In this document: positions 52,071 to 62,672 of the stretch, in pieces | Position numbering within the stretch: the stretch's first letter is position 1 | How the letters are laid out: every line of letters starts with the position of its first letter | Origin: Nothopassalora personata | Taxonomy: Eukaryota > Ascomycota > Dothideomycetes > Mycosphaerellales > Mycosphaerellaceae | Assembly (NCBI GenBank): GCA_033816765.1 | Contig: CM066287.1 | Span: forward strand, 5,456,001-5,520,000 | Direction of reading: 5' to 3' | Length of the DNA: 64,000 nucleotides | Position numbers and translations under genes: made by a program | The notes under the pieces: model-generated | The model's database searches: none | What the model saw: only the letters and a program-made list of their open reading frames with translations | Told to the model about the DNA's origin: nothing

Positions 52071-52958
52071 TCAGAGATAGTCCTTCTTCTTGGCTGTCCT
52101 TGTGTACTGGTTCATGTGCCATTCCACATCGCCCTGCTTGTTCTCTAAAGTGCCCTGCCGAATCTCGAAAAGCCGTATTGTCATTCGCGGTCCCACTTCC
52201 GCCAGCTCCACACTTTGGTAGCCTGTCTTGACGAACACATGATGTCTGACCTCGATGCTGTCCTCAATGTTCTTGAAGGTAACCACTCTTGTGCCCAGCT
52301 GTGTGGAAACCTCTCGTGGTGGGAACAGATGCTGCAGGATCTTGACCACCCGCTTGCCCAGTTGTGTGGTGAAGCCTTCAAAAATGAGGTGTGGATAAGA
52401 CTCGCTGACGGTGCCTCTTGACGAGTTGGGGATGTCATGTCGCAGCATGACATTATGCAGACTGAACGATGCTGTAGGACCATGTGGGAAATGCGAGATG
52501 GTCATGGCTGTGGGCGTGCCCCGATGCTCGTGCAGGAGGATCATGTCGGTGATGCCGTTCGCTTTCGCAGAGTCGGTCAAGTTCGGCAGGATCATGTTAC
52601 CGCGGTTGATGCGACTGCTCGTAGGGAGCAGCAGCTTGATCTCTTTGGAGAAAGTCGCAAGTCTGCTGCTGGGGTCGCGTGAGGTTGTGATCAAGGGTCG
52701 CGGGTCCACGACACCGGACAGATAGCTGTATTCGTCGTCCAGGTCCAGCTCGTCCTGTGCCGTGCGATCTGCCCGCGAGTCGTCATACTTGTAGTCCTTC
52801 TGCAGCTGCTTGTCGTTGGCGACGCTGGCGTCCAGCGGCTTGCCTGAAGCGAGCGACGCCTTGAGCTTTGCGCGCTTCTCCGAGATCTCGGCATCTCGCA
52901 GTGTGAGAGCACGCCGGTAGAGGTAGTCGCGCCGTTCACGCGCTTGCCTGCGGATCAT
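52071..52958 (-). CDS. IMP4: U3 snoRNP protein Imp4 (Brix domain)
   Basis: A single exon of 295 aa (yeast Imp4 is about 290). The start MIRRQARERRDYLYRRALTL at 52958 matches the family; the longer open frame upstream is leader sequence. The Brix domain contains LITTSRDPSSRLATFSKEIK and LLLPTSSRINRGN, then ITDMILLHEHRGTPTAMTIS and HFPHGPTASFSLHNVMLRHD. Its C-terminal part has FTTQLGKRVVKILQHLFPP and the VGPRMTIRLFEIRQGTL block, ending AKKKDYL. Imp4 binds U3 snoRNA and 18S precursor in the SSU processome of the nucleolus. It is divergent from UPF1, with 282 bp between starts. Confidence 0.95.
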   Translation of the reverse strand: MIRRQARERRDYLYRRALTLRDAEISEKRAKLKASLASGKPLDASVANDKQLQKDYKYDDSRADRTAQDELDLDDEYSYLSGVVDPRPLITTSRDPSSRLATFSKEIKLLLPTSSRINRGNMILPNLTDSAKANGITDMILLHEHRGTPTAMTISHFPHGPTASFSLHNVMLRHDIPNSSRGTVSESYPHLIFEGFTTQLGKRVVKILQHLFPPREVSTQLGTRVVTFKNIEDSIEVRHHVFVKTGYQSVELAEVGPRMTIRLFEIRQGTLENKQGDVEWHMNQYTRTAKKKDYL

Positions 52959-53240
52959 GATTGCTGCAGGTGGTGAAGAGAAAGAAGTGGCGATCCAGAC
53001 ACGAACGAAAGCAGCCGAAGTCCCACCAAGTAACCAGCGTTTTCCTCTCTCCACGTCGCAACACGCACGAGGCACGCCACGCCACGCCTGGTCTGCCTGC
53101 ACACCACCGCCGAAAGGCCGGCACACTACACGCAACGGCAGTCTTCCGGCGACCATCTGCATTGAGGGACGAACCTCACCATTCCTGGCCTCAGCGCCAC
53201 TCTCATTCCTACACTCCGCTCATCACCCGTCAACGTCAAC
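52959..53240. promoter_or_regulatory. Divergent IMP4 / UPF1 promoter
   Basis: 282 bp between two divergent housekeeping genes, both in RNA metabolism. It must carry both core promoters. No specific element is claimed. Confidence 0.5.
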
Positions 53241-56200
53241 ATGGCGGCCACAGCGATGGAGGGTGCATTCACCCAGGCGCCCAACCATATCGTGGGTGAC
53301 TCGGCGTCTGCCATTCGGGAGGGCGACGATATTTCGACACTCGGTGCCGGCGAGAGTGCGCTCGACAGCGAATACGGCCGCTCGAACCTGAACGGGGGAC
53401 CGCGTCGGAGGCGGGGCGGCGACGACGATGAGGGAGACGCATTCGACGACGATGATGCAGAGTCGGTAGCAAGTCACGCGGTCAACGGCACAAACGGCGT
53501 GCCTGCTCCAGGTCAAGAGGAGGAGGTCGAGCTGCCCGCACATGCTTGCGCTTATTGCGGCATCCACAACCCAGGCTCCGTCGTCAAGTGCCTGTCGTGC
53601 TCCAAGTGGTTCTGCTCTGCCCGTGGTAATACCTCGAGCAGTCACATCATCAACCACTTGGTGCGCGCCCGGCACAAGGAGGTCCAGCTTCATCCATCCT
53701 CGCCATTGGGAGACACCACGCTAGAATGCTACAACTGCGGCACCAAGAATGTCTTCCTCCTCGGTTTCATTCCGGCCAAGAGCGACACGGTCGTCGTGCT
53801 CCTCTGTCGCCAGCCATGTGCTGCAATGCCAAGCAGCAAGGATATGAATTGGGACACCTCCAAGTGGCAGCCGCTCATCGAAGACCGCTCTTTTCTCCCT
53901 TGGCTCGTCAACGCACCCACCGAACAAGAGCAGATGCGTGCTCGTCACCTTCCACCACAAGTCATCGCGAAATTGGAGGAGATGTGGAAGGAGAACAGCA
54001 GTGCCACGATCCAGGATCTCGAGAAGAATGCCGGCATCGATGATGAGCCTGCGCCAGTAGTGCTGCGCTATGATGATGCCTACCAGTATCAGAATGTCTT
54101 CGGACCTCTGGTCAAGATTGAGGCAGACTACGATCGCAAGTTGAAGGAAGCCCAGAGCCAGGACAACCTGATTGTTCGCTGGGACTTTGGTTTGAACAAC
54201 AAGCACCTTGCTTCTTTCGTGTTGCCAAAGCTCGAGCTCGGCGACGTCAAGCTGGCTGTTGGTGACGAGATGCGCTTGCGCTACACTGGTGAGTTGCGGC
54301 CACACTGGGAGGGCGTTGGCTATGTCATCAAGATTCCAAACAACCAGAGCGACGAAGTCACGATCGAGTTGCGCTCTAGAGGAGATCACAAGTCGGTGCC
54401 AACCGAATGCACTCACAACTTTACTGCGGACTATGTTTGGAAGGCCACGTCGTTTGACCGCATGCAGCATGCCATGAAGACGTTTGCGATCGATGAGATG
54501 TCTGTTTCTGGCTACATCTTCCACCGTCTATTGGGTCACGAAGTCGCAGCAGCGCCGATGAAGGTACAACTGCCTCGGAAGTTCAGCGTGCCTAATCTGC
54601 CAGATCTCAACAGCTCGCAAATTCAGGCCGTCAAGTCAGTCTTGCAAAAGCCTCTCAGCTTGATCCAAGGTCCACCGGGTACCGGAAAGACTGTTACATC
54701 AGCAACCATCATCTATCATTTGTCAAAGATCAACGGTGGTCAAGTACTTGTCTGCGCCCCATCAAACGTTGCTGTCGATCAGCTTTGCGAGCGCATTCAC
54801 ATCACTGGTTTAAAGGTCGTCCGCGTTACAGCCAAGTCCCGCGAGGATGTCGAGTCCAATGTTGGCTTCCTCTCGCTTCACAGACAAGTGCAGATGAATG
54901 ACACCAACGTCGAGCTCAACAAGCTGAATCACCTCAAGGCTGAGCTCGGAGAACTCAACAGTCAGGACGAGAAGAAGTTCAAGACCTTGACACGCGCAGC
55001 TGAGCGAGAGATTCTGCAGAACGCAGATGTCATCTGCTGTACTTGTGTGGGTGCCGGCGATCCAAGACTGGCTAAGCTCAAGTTCCGCACTGTTCTTATC
55101 GACGAGAGTACACAGTCCGCAGAGCCAGAGTGCATGATCCCACTGGTCCTTGGCTGCAAGCAGATTGTTCTTGTTGGTGATCACCAGCAGCTCGGCCCGG
55201 TCATCATGAACAAGAAGGCAGCAAAGGCAGGTCTGAACCAGTCTTTGTTCGAGCGATTGGTCATTCTGGGCTGCGCCCCCATCCGTCTGCAAGTGCAGTA
55301 TCGTATGCACCCCTGCCTGTCCGAGTTCCCATCGAACATGTTCTACGAAGGCTCGCTGCAGAACGGCATTACCATGCAGCAGCGGCTGAGAAAAGACGTT
55401 GATTTTCCATGGCCAGTGGCCGACTCACCCATGATGTTCTGGTCCAATCTTGGCAACGAAGAGATTAGCGCCTCCGGAACTTCATACCTCAACCGGACCG
55501 AAGCCCAGAACGTCGAAAAGATCGTGACTCGCTTCTTCAAGGCTGGCGTCAGTCCTTCGGCGATTGGTATCATCACTCCGTACGAAGGTCAGCGCTCCTA
55601 CGTCGTGCAGAGTATGCAGCAGACTGGTACCTTCAAAAAGGAGCACTACAAGGAGATCGAGGTGGCGTCAGTGGACGCCTTCCAAGGTCGTGAGAAGGAC
55701 TTCATCGTGCTTTCTTGCGTGCGCAGCAACGATCACCAAGGCATTGGTTTCCTGAGTGATCCACGACGTCTGAACGTTGCGCTAACTCGTGCCAAATATG
55801 GCTTGGTTATCCTCGGCAACCCGAAGGTGCTCAGCAAGCACCCACTGTGGCACTATCTGTTGCTGCACTTCAAGGAGCGCAACTGCCTTGTCGAGGGACC
55901 GCTGAACAACTTGCAAGTCTCTTTGCTACAGTTCAGCCGGCCAAAGACTTCTTACCGCGGTCCTCAGCGCTACCAGATGGCTTACCAGCACGCCAACCAT
56001 ATGGCGGCAGCGACCGGTAACCGAATGAACGGTGGTCGTCGTGACGGTCCTACTGGAGGTGATGGCAGCGTCGTTGGATATATTCCAGATGACATCTCAT
56101 CAGTGCACTCTTCTGCATTGGGTGGTGCAGCTCTTCCGAGTCAGTATCCTCCCATGTTCCAAGGCTTCCAAGAGTCGTGGCCAACTCTATCCGGTGGTCA

Positions 56201-56531
56201 ACGTAATGGCCCAATGGCTGACAAGGCTCACGCCCCACCAGAGTCAGTTGCTGGGGAGAGTGTGGCTGCAAGCGAGGTCACGGATGTCACCACCAATGGC
56301 ACCGGCAAGCCTGGCCAAGGAGGTGTAAGTCTGGCTGGTCTGAGCATCAATGATCTTAACAAGCAGGCATCGCTCTCCCAGTCTGACAAGCTCCGCCGTT
56401 ACGTTGAAGGCCAAGGCCAGACCCAACCACCGATTGGCGCTGGGCGCGGCCGTTCACATTTGGACGAGGATGCCCAATCTGTCAGCACTTCGTTCGCAAG
56501 CCAAGTTGGAGGCGTAGGTGGCTATGACTGA
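53241..56531 (+). CDS. UPF1: Nonsense-mediated decay RNA helicase Upf1
   Basis: A single exon of 1096 aa. After an acidic N-terminus comes the CH domain (residues about 98-250): [40 protein letters not shown], then [20 protein letters not shown]. It binds zinc and Upf2. The SF1 helicase core follows, with Walker A GPPGTGKT (about 477), DEST (about 621), [17 protein letters not shown] (about 686), [15 protein letters not shown] and [10 protein letters not shown] (about 847), so all ATPase motifs are intact. The C-terminal 180 residues are disordered and rich in Gly, Ser and Gln, with SQ sites (LSQSDK). Upf1 detects premature termination and triggers mRNA decay. No intron was found in the gene. 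Confidence 0.97.
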   Translation: MAATAMEGAFTQAPNHIVGDSASAIREGDDISTLGAGESALDSEYGRSNLNGGPRRRRGGDDDEGDAFDDDDAESVASHAVNGTNGVPAPGQEEEVELPAHACAYCGIHNPGSVVKCLSCSKWFCSARGNTSSSHIINHLVRARHKEVQLHPSSPLGDTTLECYNCGTKNVFLLGFIPAKSDTVVVLLCRQPCAAMPSSKDMNWDTSKWQPLIEDRSFLPWLVNAPTEQEQMRARHLPPQVIAKLEEMWKENSSATIQDLEKNAGIDDEPAPVVLRYDDAYQYQNVFGPLVKIEADYDRKLKEAQSQDNLIVRWDFGLNNKHLASFVLPKLELGDVKLAVGDEMRLRYTGELRPHWEGVGYVIKIPNNQSDEVTIELRSRGDHKSVPTECTHNFTADYVWKATSFDRMQHAMKTFAIDEMSVSGYIFHRLLGHEVAAAPMKVQLPRKFSVPNLPDLNSSQIQAVKSVLQKPLSLIQGPPGTGKTVTSATIIYHLSKINGGQVLVCAPSNVAVDQLCERIHITGLKVVRVTAKSREDVESNVGFLSLHRQVQMNDTNVELNKLNHLKAELGELNSQDEKKFKTLTRAAEREILQNADVICCTCVGAGDPRLAKLKFRTVLIDESTQSAEPECMIPLVLGCKQIVLVGDHQQLGPVIMNKKAAKAGLNQSLFERLVILGCAPIRLQVQYRMHPCLSEFPSNMFYEGSLQNGITMQQRLRKDVDFPWPVADSPMMFWSNLGNEEISASGTSYLNRTEAQNVEKIVTRFFKAGVSPSAIGIITPYEGQRSYVVQSMQQTGTFKKEHYKEIEVASVDAFQGREKDFIVLSCVRSNDHQGIGFLSDPRRLNVALTRAKYGLVILGNPKVLSKHPLWHYLLLHFKERNCLVEGPLNNLQVSLLQFSRPKTSYRGPQRYQMAYQHANHMAAATGNRMNGGRRDGPTGGDGSVVGYIPDDISSVHSSALGGAALPSQYPPMFQGFQESWPTLSGGQRNGPMADKAHAPPESVAGESVAASEVTDVTTNGTGKPGQGGVSLAGLSINDLNKQASLSQSDKLRRYVEGQGQTQPPIGAGRGRSHLDEDAQSVSTSFASQVGGVGGYD

Positions 56532-57490
56532 TTGTTGTCATTCTGATCTGGACATGAGTTCAGATGAACTTTGCTTGATGAGACACAATGTGCTATTGTA
56601 TGCGACATGATGAACCGCTACATAAAGGCCCGGCCTAGTCACAGGACGACCACAATCCTCAGAGAGCTCGACGAGCGTCTTCTCATGCCACCGACCGAGG
56701 AACGAACTCGAAACATGCAACCAGGAGCTCGCTGCAGCACGGCTTCTGTTCCGGCGAACGATCGCATCGACGACTAGACCACCGCCCTCCACCTTCCACG
56801 ACAAAGTGTAGTGGTGCCGATCATGCCTTGCAGCAGCTTAGAGAGCGCCATGTTCGCATCACCGAACACGATCATCGTGCAAGCTTATCTGGCTCTGTGA
56901 GGCCACGTTGCGACGCCCATGTCAGTCAGCATGTTCAAGCCGCGCCGCTTTAGGCTAGTGGGTTAGTATGTTATGCGTTGGACGACTCGATCACTCGTTA
57001 TGGTTCGAGCATCCAGTACAGCATCAATGGAGGAGGCGAATAGGACCCACTCTAGACTCTCATTCAATGAAATATACTCTTCTGGGCAGGCGGTCGTTGA
57101 CTGTCGTGCTCAGAGGAGGCCAAACATAACGTCTTCCCACTTTGCTCTTTCCCGTGATATCTGCGCCACACTGACGGAGCTGAAAGCCCAGCGGGTCATA
57201 GCTTGGATGAACCCTGGAAATGATCTGCAGGCACGCGTTCCAATGTGGCTTCGCTCGAGCTGACGTCTTTTTGCTTGGGAAGCAGCACCTGCACAGCAAC
57301 AGCCACGAGACCATGAACACCGCTATGCTCGTCACGATGAACGCCTCCACGAGACTCTCGCATTGATCGAAATCACCATCCCATCCCCACACAACTAGAG
57401 ACATCCCGGCTCCACGGAACATCCAACGGCGCAATCCTGTGCAACCAAAAAAACCCTCTCCAAGCAACCACCCGTAGCAAACGAGACAGA
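56532..57490. other. Intergenic UPF1 / NUS1
   Basis: Short frames on both strands without motifs. It contains the UPF1 3' flank and the NUS1 promoter. Nothing else recognised. Confidence 0.45.
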
Positions 57491-58537
57491 ATGCCAGGCT
57501 TGCGGCAAGCCCAGGCGTTCCGCGACAATGCACCCATCAGCGAGCGCGAGAGAATACTCAAACCGTACCTCCCACGCGAATCTAGCATGTCGAAACGGCC
57601 CTCGTCGTCGTCCAGCTCAAGCGCCAACAATGGCCCTCGCTTCCACCACCGCCAGCGCGTCCGCCCGGCCATGCGACACATTGTCTACACTCTGCTGTTC
57701 AACTTGATCCACATCATCTTCAGTGTCTATGTGAGGTGCAGGCAGATCTACCATGCGTTGCTGGACCGCGCGTTTGCCGTGCTGTACTATCATCACAGGA
57801 CGCCCGAGTTGATTACGAGGGACGTTGCGGGGCTGAGTCGGGTGCCGAAGCACTTGAGTGTGATCTTGGAGGTCAAGGATGGGAAGGATGGGTTGGAGGG
57901 CGTGGTTGGGGACGTGTGTGAGCTGGCGGCTTGGAGTGCGAGTGCGGGTATTGGCATCTTAAGTGTCTATGAAAAGAGGGGTAAGAAGATTCGCGACCGG
58001 CGGTAGGGGTACCGTGCTAAGAGGTTTGCAGGTATTTTGAAGTCGAGTCTACCGCATCTTCACCGACGCATCACGAGGACTTTGACGAGCTACTACGGCA
58101 ACAACAACACCAGCAAACCTACCATCTCCCTCCGCTCGCCGAACCAGCCTTCTTACAGTCCTCCAGACTCGCCAGAGCTTACCAACGGTTCCCCATCACC
58201 GCATCACCTCACGATCCTCCTCCTCGACGCAACAGACGGCCGCCAAACCCTCGTCGATCTCACAAAGACCCTAGCAGAGATGTCTCAGCACGGCAAGCTC
58301 TCGCCCTCCGACATCAGCCAAGAATTGATTGATGCGGAGATTACGGAAAGTGTCATGGGCGAGCCGGATCTACTGATCTGTTTTGGCGAAAGAGTCGTTC
58401 TAGAGGGCTACCCGCCCTGGCAGATTCGTTTGACCGAGATCTTCTACGCACAAGACAATGGTGGTGGTGTAGGATATCAGGTCTTCCTAAGGGCACTTTA
58501 CCGGTACGCAAAGGCTGAGTTCAGGCTTGGCAGGTAG
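57491..58537 (+). CDS. NUS1: Dehydrodolichyl diphosphate synthase subunit Nus1
   Basis: 331 aa in two exons (57491-57980 and 58032-58537); the 51-nt intron (GTAAGA...TGCAG) joins SVYEKRG to ILKSSLPHLHRRITRTLTSY. The N-terminal basic stretch is followed by a membrane helix, RHIVYTLLFNLIHIIFSVYV. The cis-prenyltransferase-like domain includes RVPKHLSVILEVKDG, LAAWSASAGIGILSVYEKRG, DLLICFGERVVLEGYPPWQI and RLTEIFYAQ. The C-terminus FRLGR keeps the RxG motif that completes the active site of the partner Rer2/Srt1. The pair makes dolichol precursors for protein glycosylation at the ER. A low-complexity Ser run lies near residue 40, and residues about 190-230 are a variable Ser/Pro linker. Confidence 0.92.
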
Positions 58538-58735
58538 TGGAAGGAGCTGTGTGTATTGTTGTTCTGTTCTCTGATTAGAGATAACCTAAGCGAACCATAG
58601 ACTAGACATGACGTGCATTTCGATTTTGCATGATCATATGAAACCTGAACGAATCACGCGTGAGTCGAAGAGAATGAGCAAAGAACACAAGGGTCAGTTC
58701 GATGGTTCTGCATAGCGTTCGAGCCGGTCTACAAA

Positions 58736-59689
58736 TTATAGCGCGAAGCTCCCCAGTGCACCAAGAATCACCAACCCAACGGCACTCTGCAGTAAGCTCG
58801 CAGCACTCTCGTACGTTGCGGGTGTAGCTGAGCTGCCGGACGAACCGGTACTGTTGCCTGTCCCCGTTCCATTTCCATTTCCACGAGCTGTCGACGTAAT
58901 GTTGCAAGCTACGAGCCAGTCGTTGAGGTTCATATGCTTGATAACCGTAGAGAAGCCCTCCGCAGTCGGATTCGTGCAAATCTTGTCGACAACTTTACCA
59001 GAAGGACTTGAGTCGTCGTCCTTGGTATATTCAATCCCAAAGACCGGCTTATTCGCATCGATGAATGGTCTGAACTGATCGCACTCGTCGTTCTCCTGGC
59101 ATTGCTCGTTGACTTGGAAATCGACCACGTCCAGGACGCGGTCGACAATGGACCCAGCGTTCTTCAGACCTATGGCCAGGTTCCGCTTGTGCGCTTCTGT
59201 GGCGAGGAAGTGGACGTAATCCACCGCGTCGTCTTCTGTGAGGCCCAGGCCATTCTCGTTGTCGTAGGCGTCGACGTTGTCGGGGTCGATGGCGTCGCAG
59301 CCCTTCTTCACGGCTAGGTCCATGCGCTCGCCCATGATGCGGCGAACATTGTCGGATTTGGTGTTGACCCACCACTCTCCTTTCCAGCCCTTGAGAGGTT
59401 TGCCGATGTCGGTGGTTTTGTTGAACTCATTTGCGTCCGGTCGCCAGTCTTCGAATGAGCCAGCGGAGAAGTAGCAGATGGTCTTGTAGCGGGAAGATTT
59501 GAGGTCGGACCATGTGGACTCGTTGTTGCTGTAGAGATCGCCGTCTATAGCTTCGATGCCGGCTGAGGAGGGAGCTTTGAGATCTTCAGAGAGAACGATC
59601 TGCCATGGTGTTCCTGCTTCGGGCTTCCAGTAGTCGGCTAGGGTTGGAGAGGCGATAACAGCCAGGGAGGTTAGTACTGAAAGCTGCAT
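58736..59689 (-). CDS. GPI-anchored GH114-like glycosidase
   Basis: A single exon of 317 aa. It has a signal peptide (MQLSVLTSLAVIASPTLA), then W-K-P-x-x-GTPWQIVLSEDL, the usual start of GH114-type endo-alpha-1,4-polygalactosaminidases. The TIM-barrel segments YKTICYFSAGSFEDWRPDAN, DAIDPDNVDAYDNENGLGLT and FGIEYTKDD carry the acidic residues typical of the family. Cysteines in NEQCQENDECDQF suggest a disulphide. The end is a Gly/Ser/Thr-rich stalk with N-glycosylation sites, followed by a hydrophobic tail (LLQSAVGLVILGALGSFAL) for GPI attachment. Related fungal enzymes cut galactosaminogalactan in walls and biofilms; activity here is inferred from family. It is the last gene before the repeat-rich end of the window. 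Confidence 0.9.
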   Translation of the reverse strand: MQLSVLTSLAVIASPTLADYWKPEAGTPWQIVLSEDLKAPSSAGIEAIDGDLYSNNESTWSDLKSSRYKTICYFSAGSFEDWRPDANEFNKTTDIGKPLKGWKGEWWVNTKSDNVRRIMGERMDLAVKKGCDAIDPDNVDAYDNENGLGLTEDDAVDYVHFLATEAHKRNLAIGLKNAGSIVDRVLDVVDFQVNEQCQENDECDQFRPFIDANKPVFGIEYTKDDDSSPSGKVVDKICTNPTAEGFSTVIKHMNLNDWLVACNITSTARGNGNGTGTGNSTGSSGSSATPATYESAASLLQSAVGLVILGALGSFAL

Positions 59690-59937
59690 CGTGGCAGACG
59701 AGGTGTTGATCGGGGGTGCTATGGTATGCTGCTGTCCTGGGGGGTCTGCTTCAACCTAAGTAGTCTGTAGATTCCTCTTGATCATGTTTGTGCTTTGACC
59801 AATCGCGTTTGGTACTCTATCTTCAGCACGTTCAGAAAGCGCATGATGGATAAACTAAGAAAGAACCGCAGCAAACATGCTCTTGTTCTCAGCCAGCCGC
59901 TGGAGGCTGAGATTGGTTGTTGGTGGTATGCCGTGGT
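59690..59937. promoter_or_regulatory. GH114 upstream region next to the repeat boundary
   Basis: 248 bp between the GH114 start codon and the left edge of the LTR-like sequence. The transposon boundary therefore sits unusually close to the promoter. No specific element is claimed. Confidence 0.4.
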
Positions 59938-60113
59938 TGTTGTAATTAGGTATTTGACGAGTACAAGCTTCCAGATTGAAACGATAGGGTGGATTAGTAA
60001 CCCTTATGAATTGCCACAAGGTGTGAGACTATCTGGCTACAGAAAACAGTGTGATATAGTGTGTGTGTGCTAAGTCCTAACTAACATAGACCTTGGTTAC
60101 CTGATTTACAACA
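59938..60113 (-). mobile_element. LTR of a Ty1/Copia-type element with adjoining polypurine tract
   Basis: 176 bp bounded by the 8-bp inverted ends TGTTGTAA and TTACAACA (TG...CA). On the minus strand, the sequence immediately before it is AAAGGGGGAG, a classical copia polypurine tract, directly followed by TGTTG. This makes it the 3' LTR of a minus-strand element whose body lies to the right. The other LTR and the target duplication were not found. Confidence 0.6.
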
Positions 60114-61387
60114 CTCCCCCTTTAGACTAACTACTATAAAGACAGTCTAATCAACTTAATATTACCTATGTTGCTGTATTAGTCTCGAACACCTTTACTA
60201 GTTCTAGATACTAGGTTTCTGCTATAAGCAAGCACATACTAAGGACAGTAATCTTGTTAGATTTACATATATAAGAGACCTACTCTTAGACATACTTAGG
60301 CCTTATCTTTCCGCTTTTAGAAGTGAATAGAAGGTTCTCTCGGCTTAAGAAGGTCTAGCTAGGTAGCAACGTACAAACCTCGTAGGTACGTATAAAAGAA
60401 GCTAGTTCTTTACTAAATAACTCTCTCTGCTTTATACTACTTTACACCTCTCTTCCCCCCTTTTTAGACTACTACATACACTTACACACCCTAACAACTA
60501 CTACATACCTATTCTTAAAGCTTTTTAAGAAGCTTTTAGTAAGGTATGTGTTAAGATGTAGCATCTTAAGGGGAGCTAACAGTTAGGTTGTAATCTAATA
60601 GCCTAAGGCATCTACGATAACTTAGCTTGTCGGAAGACACCTTCTCTCCCCTTTAGCTTAGATAGACATCTAATACAATTAACGTATTAGTTCCTAATAT
60701 ATTGCTGCATGCCCTATAGCTATTAGCTAGTTGAAGATTGATCTCTTACTCTACTCCGCTACTAACTACGTATCCTGTAAGGTCTTAACTTAACAGGTTA
60801 TAAGCCCGGGTTTATGTAGGAGTAAGAGCAACCTATATTAGTACAGGTTACTTGTATCCCTTGCTATTATAGCAGAAAACATCTAGGAAGCAGAAGTCTA
60901 CCCTATCTATCCTATTAAGGAGCTTAGTTTAATACTAAGTAATAGGTAATCTAGAAAAGGACTCTATACGGCTTACTATAAGCTAATACCTTAAAGACAC
61001 TCTATAGGCAGAACTGCATCGAGATACTATTAAGAAGGACTTTAAGTAAGTTATTTAGAACTCTACTAGGAGAGATAGACCTATGTCCTAGCTCCGAGAT
61101 TACACCGCTCTTTCTTTACCCTACTAAGTAGGCCTTAGTATCTATACCTACGAACCTTACTATTCTATACTAAAAGCCTTAGTAGGACCTAAGCCACAAC
61201 TTTGAAGCATATATACCTTGTTTTATTACATTCAATTTATTATAGATTTATACTAAGAGAAAGGAGAAGAGAAGGGAACTAAAATCCCAATTCTTAAGAG
61301 AGACAACTAGAAGAGATAGTTCAACCTTTAGAGATACAAGATAGAGAGCTAGTTAGCATTCTTTACAATTAATAACCTGTTAGAAGT
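60114..61387. repeat. RIP-degraded transposon body
   Basis: AT-rich sequence with many TpA steps, little CpA or TpG, and stops in every frame. It probably was the coding body of the copia-like element beginning at the LTR on its left. No protein domain can be read. Confidence 0.65.
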
Positions 61388-61556
61388 TGTAACGGTCAGC
61401 CAATCACGTGCGAACAGTGAAAGGCAAAGTGACCGATTGCGCCACCGGCGCGCAAAAGGCAGTATCTACGGACCGGGGTCCGTAGATTGTTAGCTACTCA
61501 TTAAGGTTCAACGGTTGCGCGGGCCGTCGCCGGGTCGCCGGGCCGGGCCCGCGACA
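61388..61556. mobile_element. Solo LTR-like insertion with 5-bp target duplication
   Basis: 169 bp, starting TGTAACGGTCAGCC and ending CCGCGACA, flanked on both sides by GAAGT (61383-61387 and 61557-61561). It is GC-rich and keeps CpA and TpG, unlike its RIP-mutated surroundings, so it is younger. It contains two hairpins: CTACGGACC/GGTCCGTAG (61466-61485) and CGCGGGCC/GGCCCGCG (61518-61553). Confidence 0.75.
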
Positions 61557-61561
61557 GAAGT

Positions 61562-61884
61562 GTTATTTAACAACATTAAGGGCAATAACCTAAAACTCTA
61601 GGAAGAGACTAAGATTAAAGAGATTCTTAATACACTAATATAGACAAAATAAAATGCAGCTTACAGCTTTAGTATCCTAAGTAGGATTACAGAAGAAGAT
61701 AAATTTAAGCTTAAGGGCTCTTACGAATCTAGAAAAGCTGCTAAGATATAGGTGTATCTCTAGAACAAGTATAGCTAGGTATTGCTAACCTATGCACATA
61801 AGCTTATAAAACAGTTTATAAACTTTAAGATAAGTGAAGAGTTTACTATTAGATCTATATAGGCACACCTAGTGTCTCTTAGAA
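61562..61884. repeat. RIP-degraded transposon sequence
   Basis: TA-rich, stop-rich sequence continuous in style with the region left of the solo LTR. No domain readable. Confidence 0.6.
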
Positions 61885-62672
61885 GAAGGATTGCTAATTG
61901 ATTGATTATTCCATTAACGTGCTATTTGAGTCAAAGACTATGCAACACGGGTCTCGAGAACGAGACCAAAATTTGAGAGAAGGAGAAAAGCCCCGTCGTA
62001 CCCCGGACGTAAAAACTCCTTAAAAGATGCGAGCAACGCTCGCTATTCGAACCGTAAATCGAATATATTGCGGCGTAGTACGCGCGTACCCGGTAGTCGT
62101 GTCTTGTCGAGAATTGCGGTTTGTCGCCTTGCCCCGGGCGAGACAAGTTTTGCGCCCGTGTCTCGTTCTTGTTTTAAAAAGCCAAGCCGGCCGTACCCGT
62201 ACGCACCGAGCAAAATCCCAAGAAACACCCGTTGCCTCTGTTTCAATCCAGTCGCGTTCTCCGGTCTCGAGTGTAGCTCCTCGGTCGCAGTGGCCTCGCT
62301 GTCGTCCCCCCCTCGGCCTCTCTTGGTTCCAGCCGTGCAGTATACGTGGTTTGCGCCCCTAAACGCCTCTCTTGGTTCCAGCCGGCAGTTTACGTGGTTT
62401 GCCGGGACGACAGGTAGACAGCGCCTTCGTTGTTCGAGCGACGTGTACGCTATGTACGTCGCTTTCCCTTCTCGCAGTTCCGGAGTTCTTGTTTGTAGAT
62501 TTTGAGCGTATCTCGTTCGTTCGGTTCGTCCGACCTGTCTTTTCTTGTTTCGAGTCGAGTAGGCTTGTATTTTTCGAGAGAGAGAGTCTTAGTTTCTCTT
62601 CGTCGTAACGAAGATACTTACGTCGTCCGCCGCGTGAAGGCGCTCTCTATAGGACGACGAAGGATTGCTAAT
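61885..62672. mobile_element. 760-bp GC-rich insertion flanked by a 14-bp direct repeat
   Basis: The 14-mer GAAGGATTGCTAAT occurs at 61885-61898 and again at 62659-62672, flanking an unRIPped segment 61899-62658. The left end has ATTGATTGATT, a short tandem tail (on the minus strand AATCAATCAAT at the 3' end). A long variable target duplication plus a simple tail fits a non-LTR retroelement (short LINE derivative or SINE) on the minus strand. A 37/38-bp segment is duplicated inside (62317-62354 and 62366-62402). Frames within it (for example plus 62068-62505) have Arg/Ser-rich products without motifs and are not called. Confidence 0.55.

Noticed and set aside
62068..62505. Plus-strand frame of 145 codons in the GC-rich insertion
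   Set aside because: The product is Ser/Arg-rich with no domain, it spans the internal duplication, and the segment is better explained as a non-coding mobile element.
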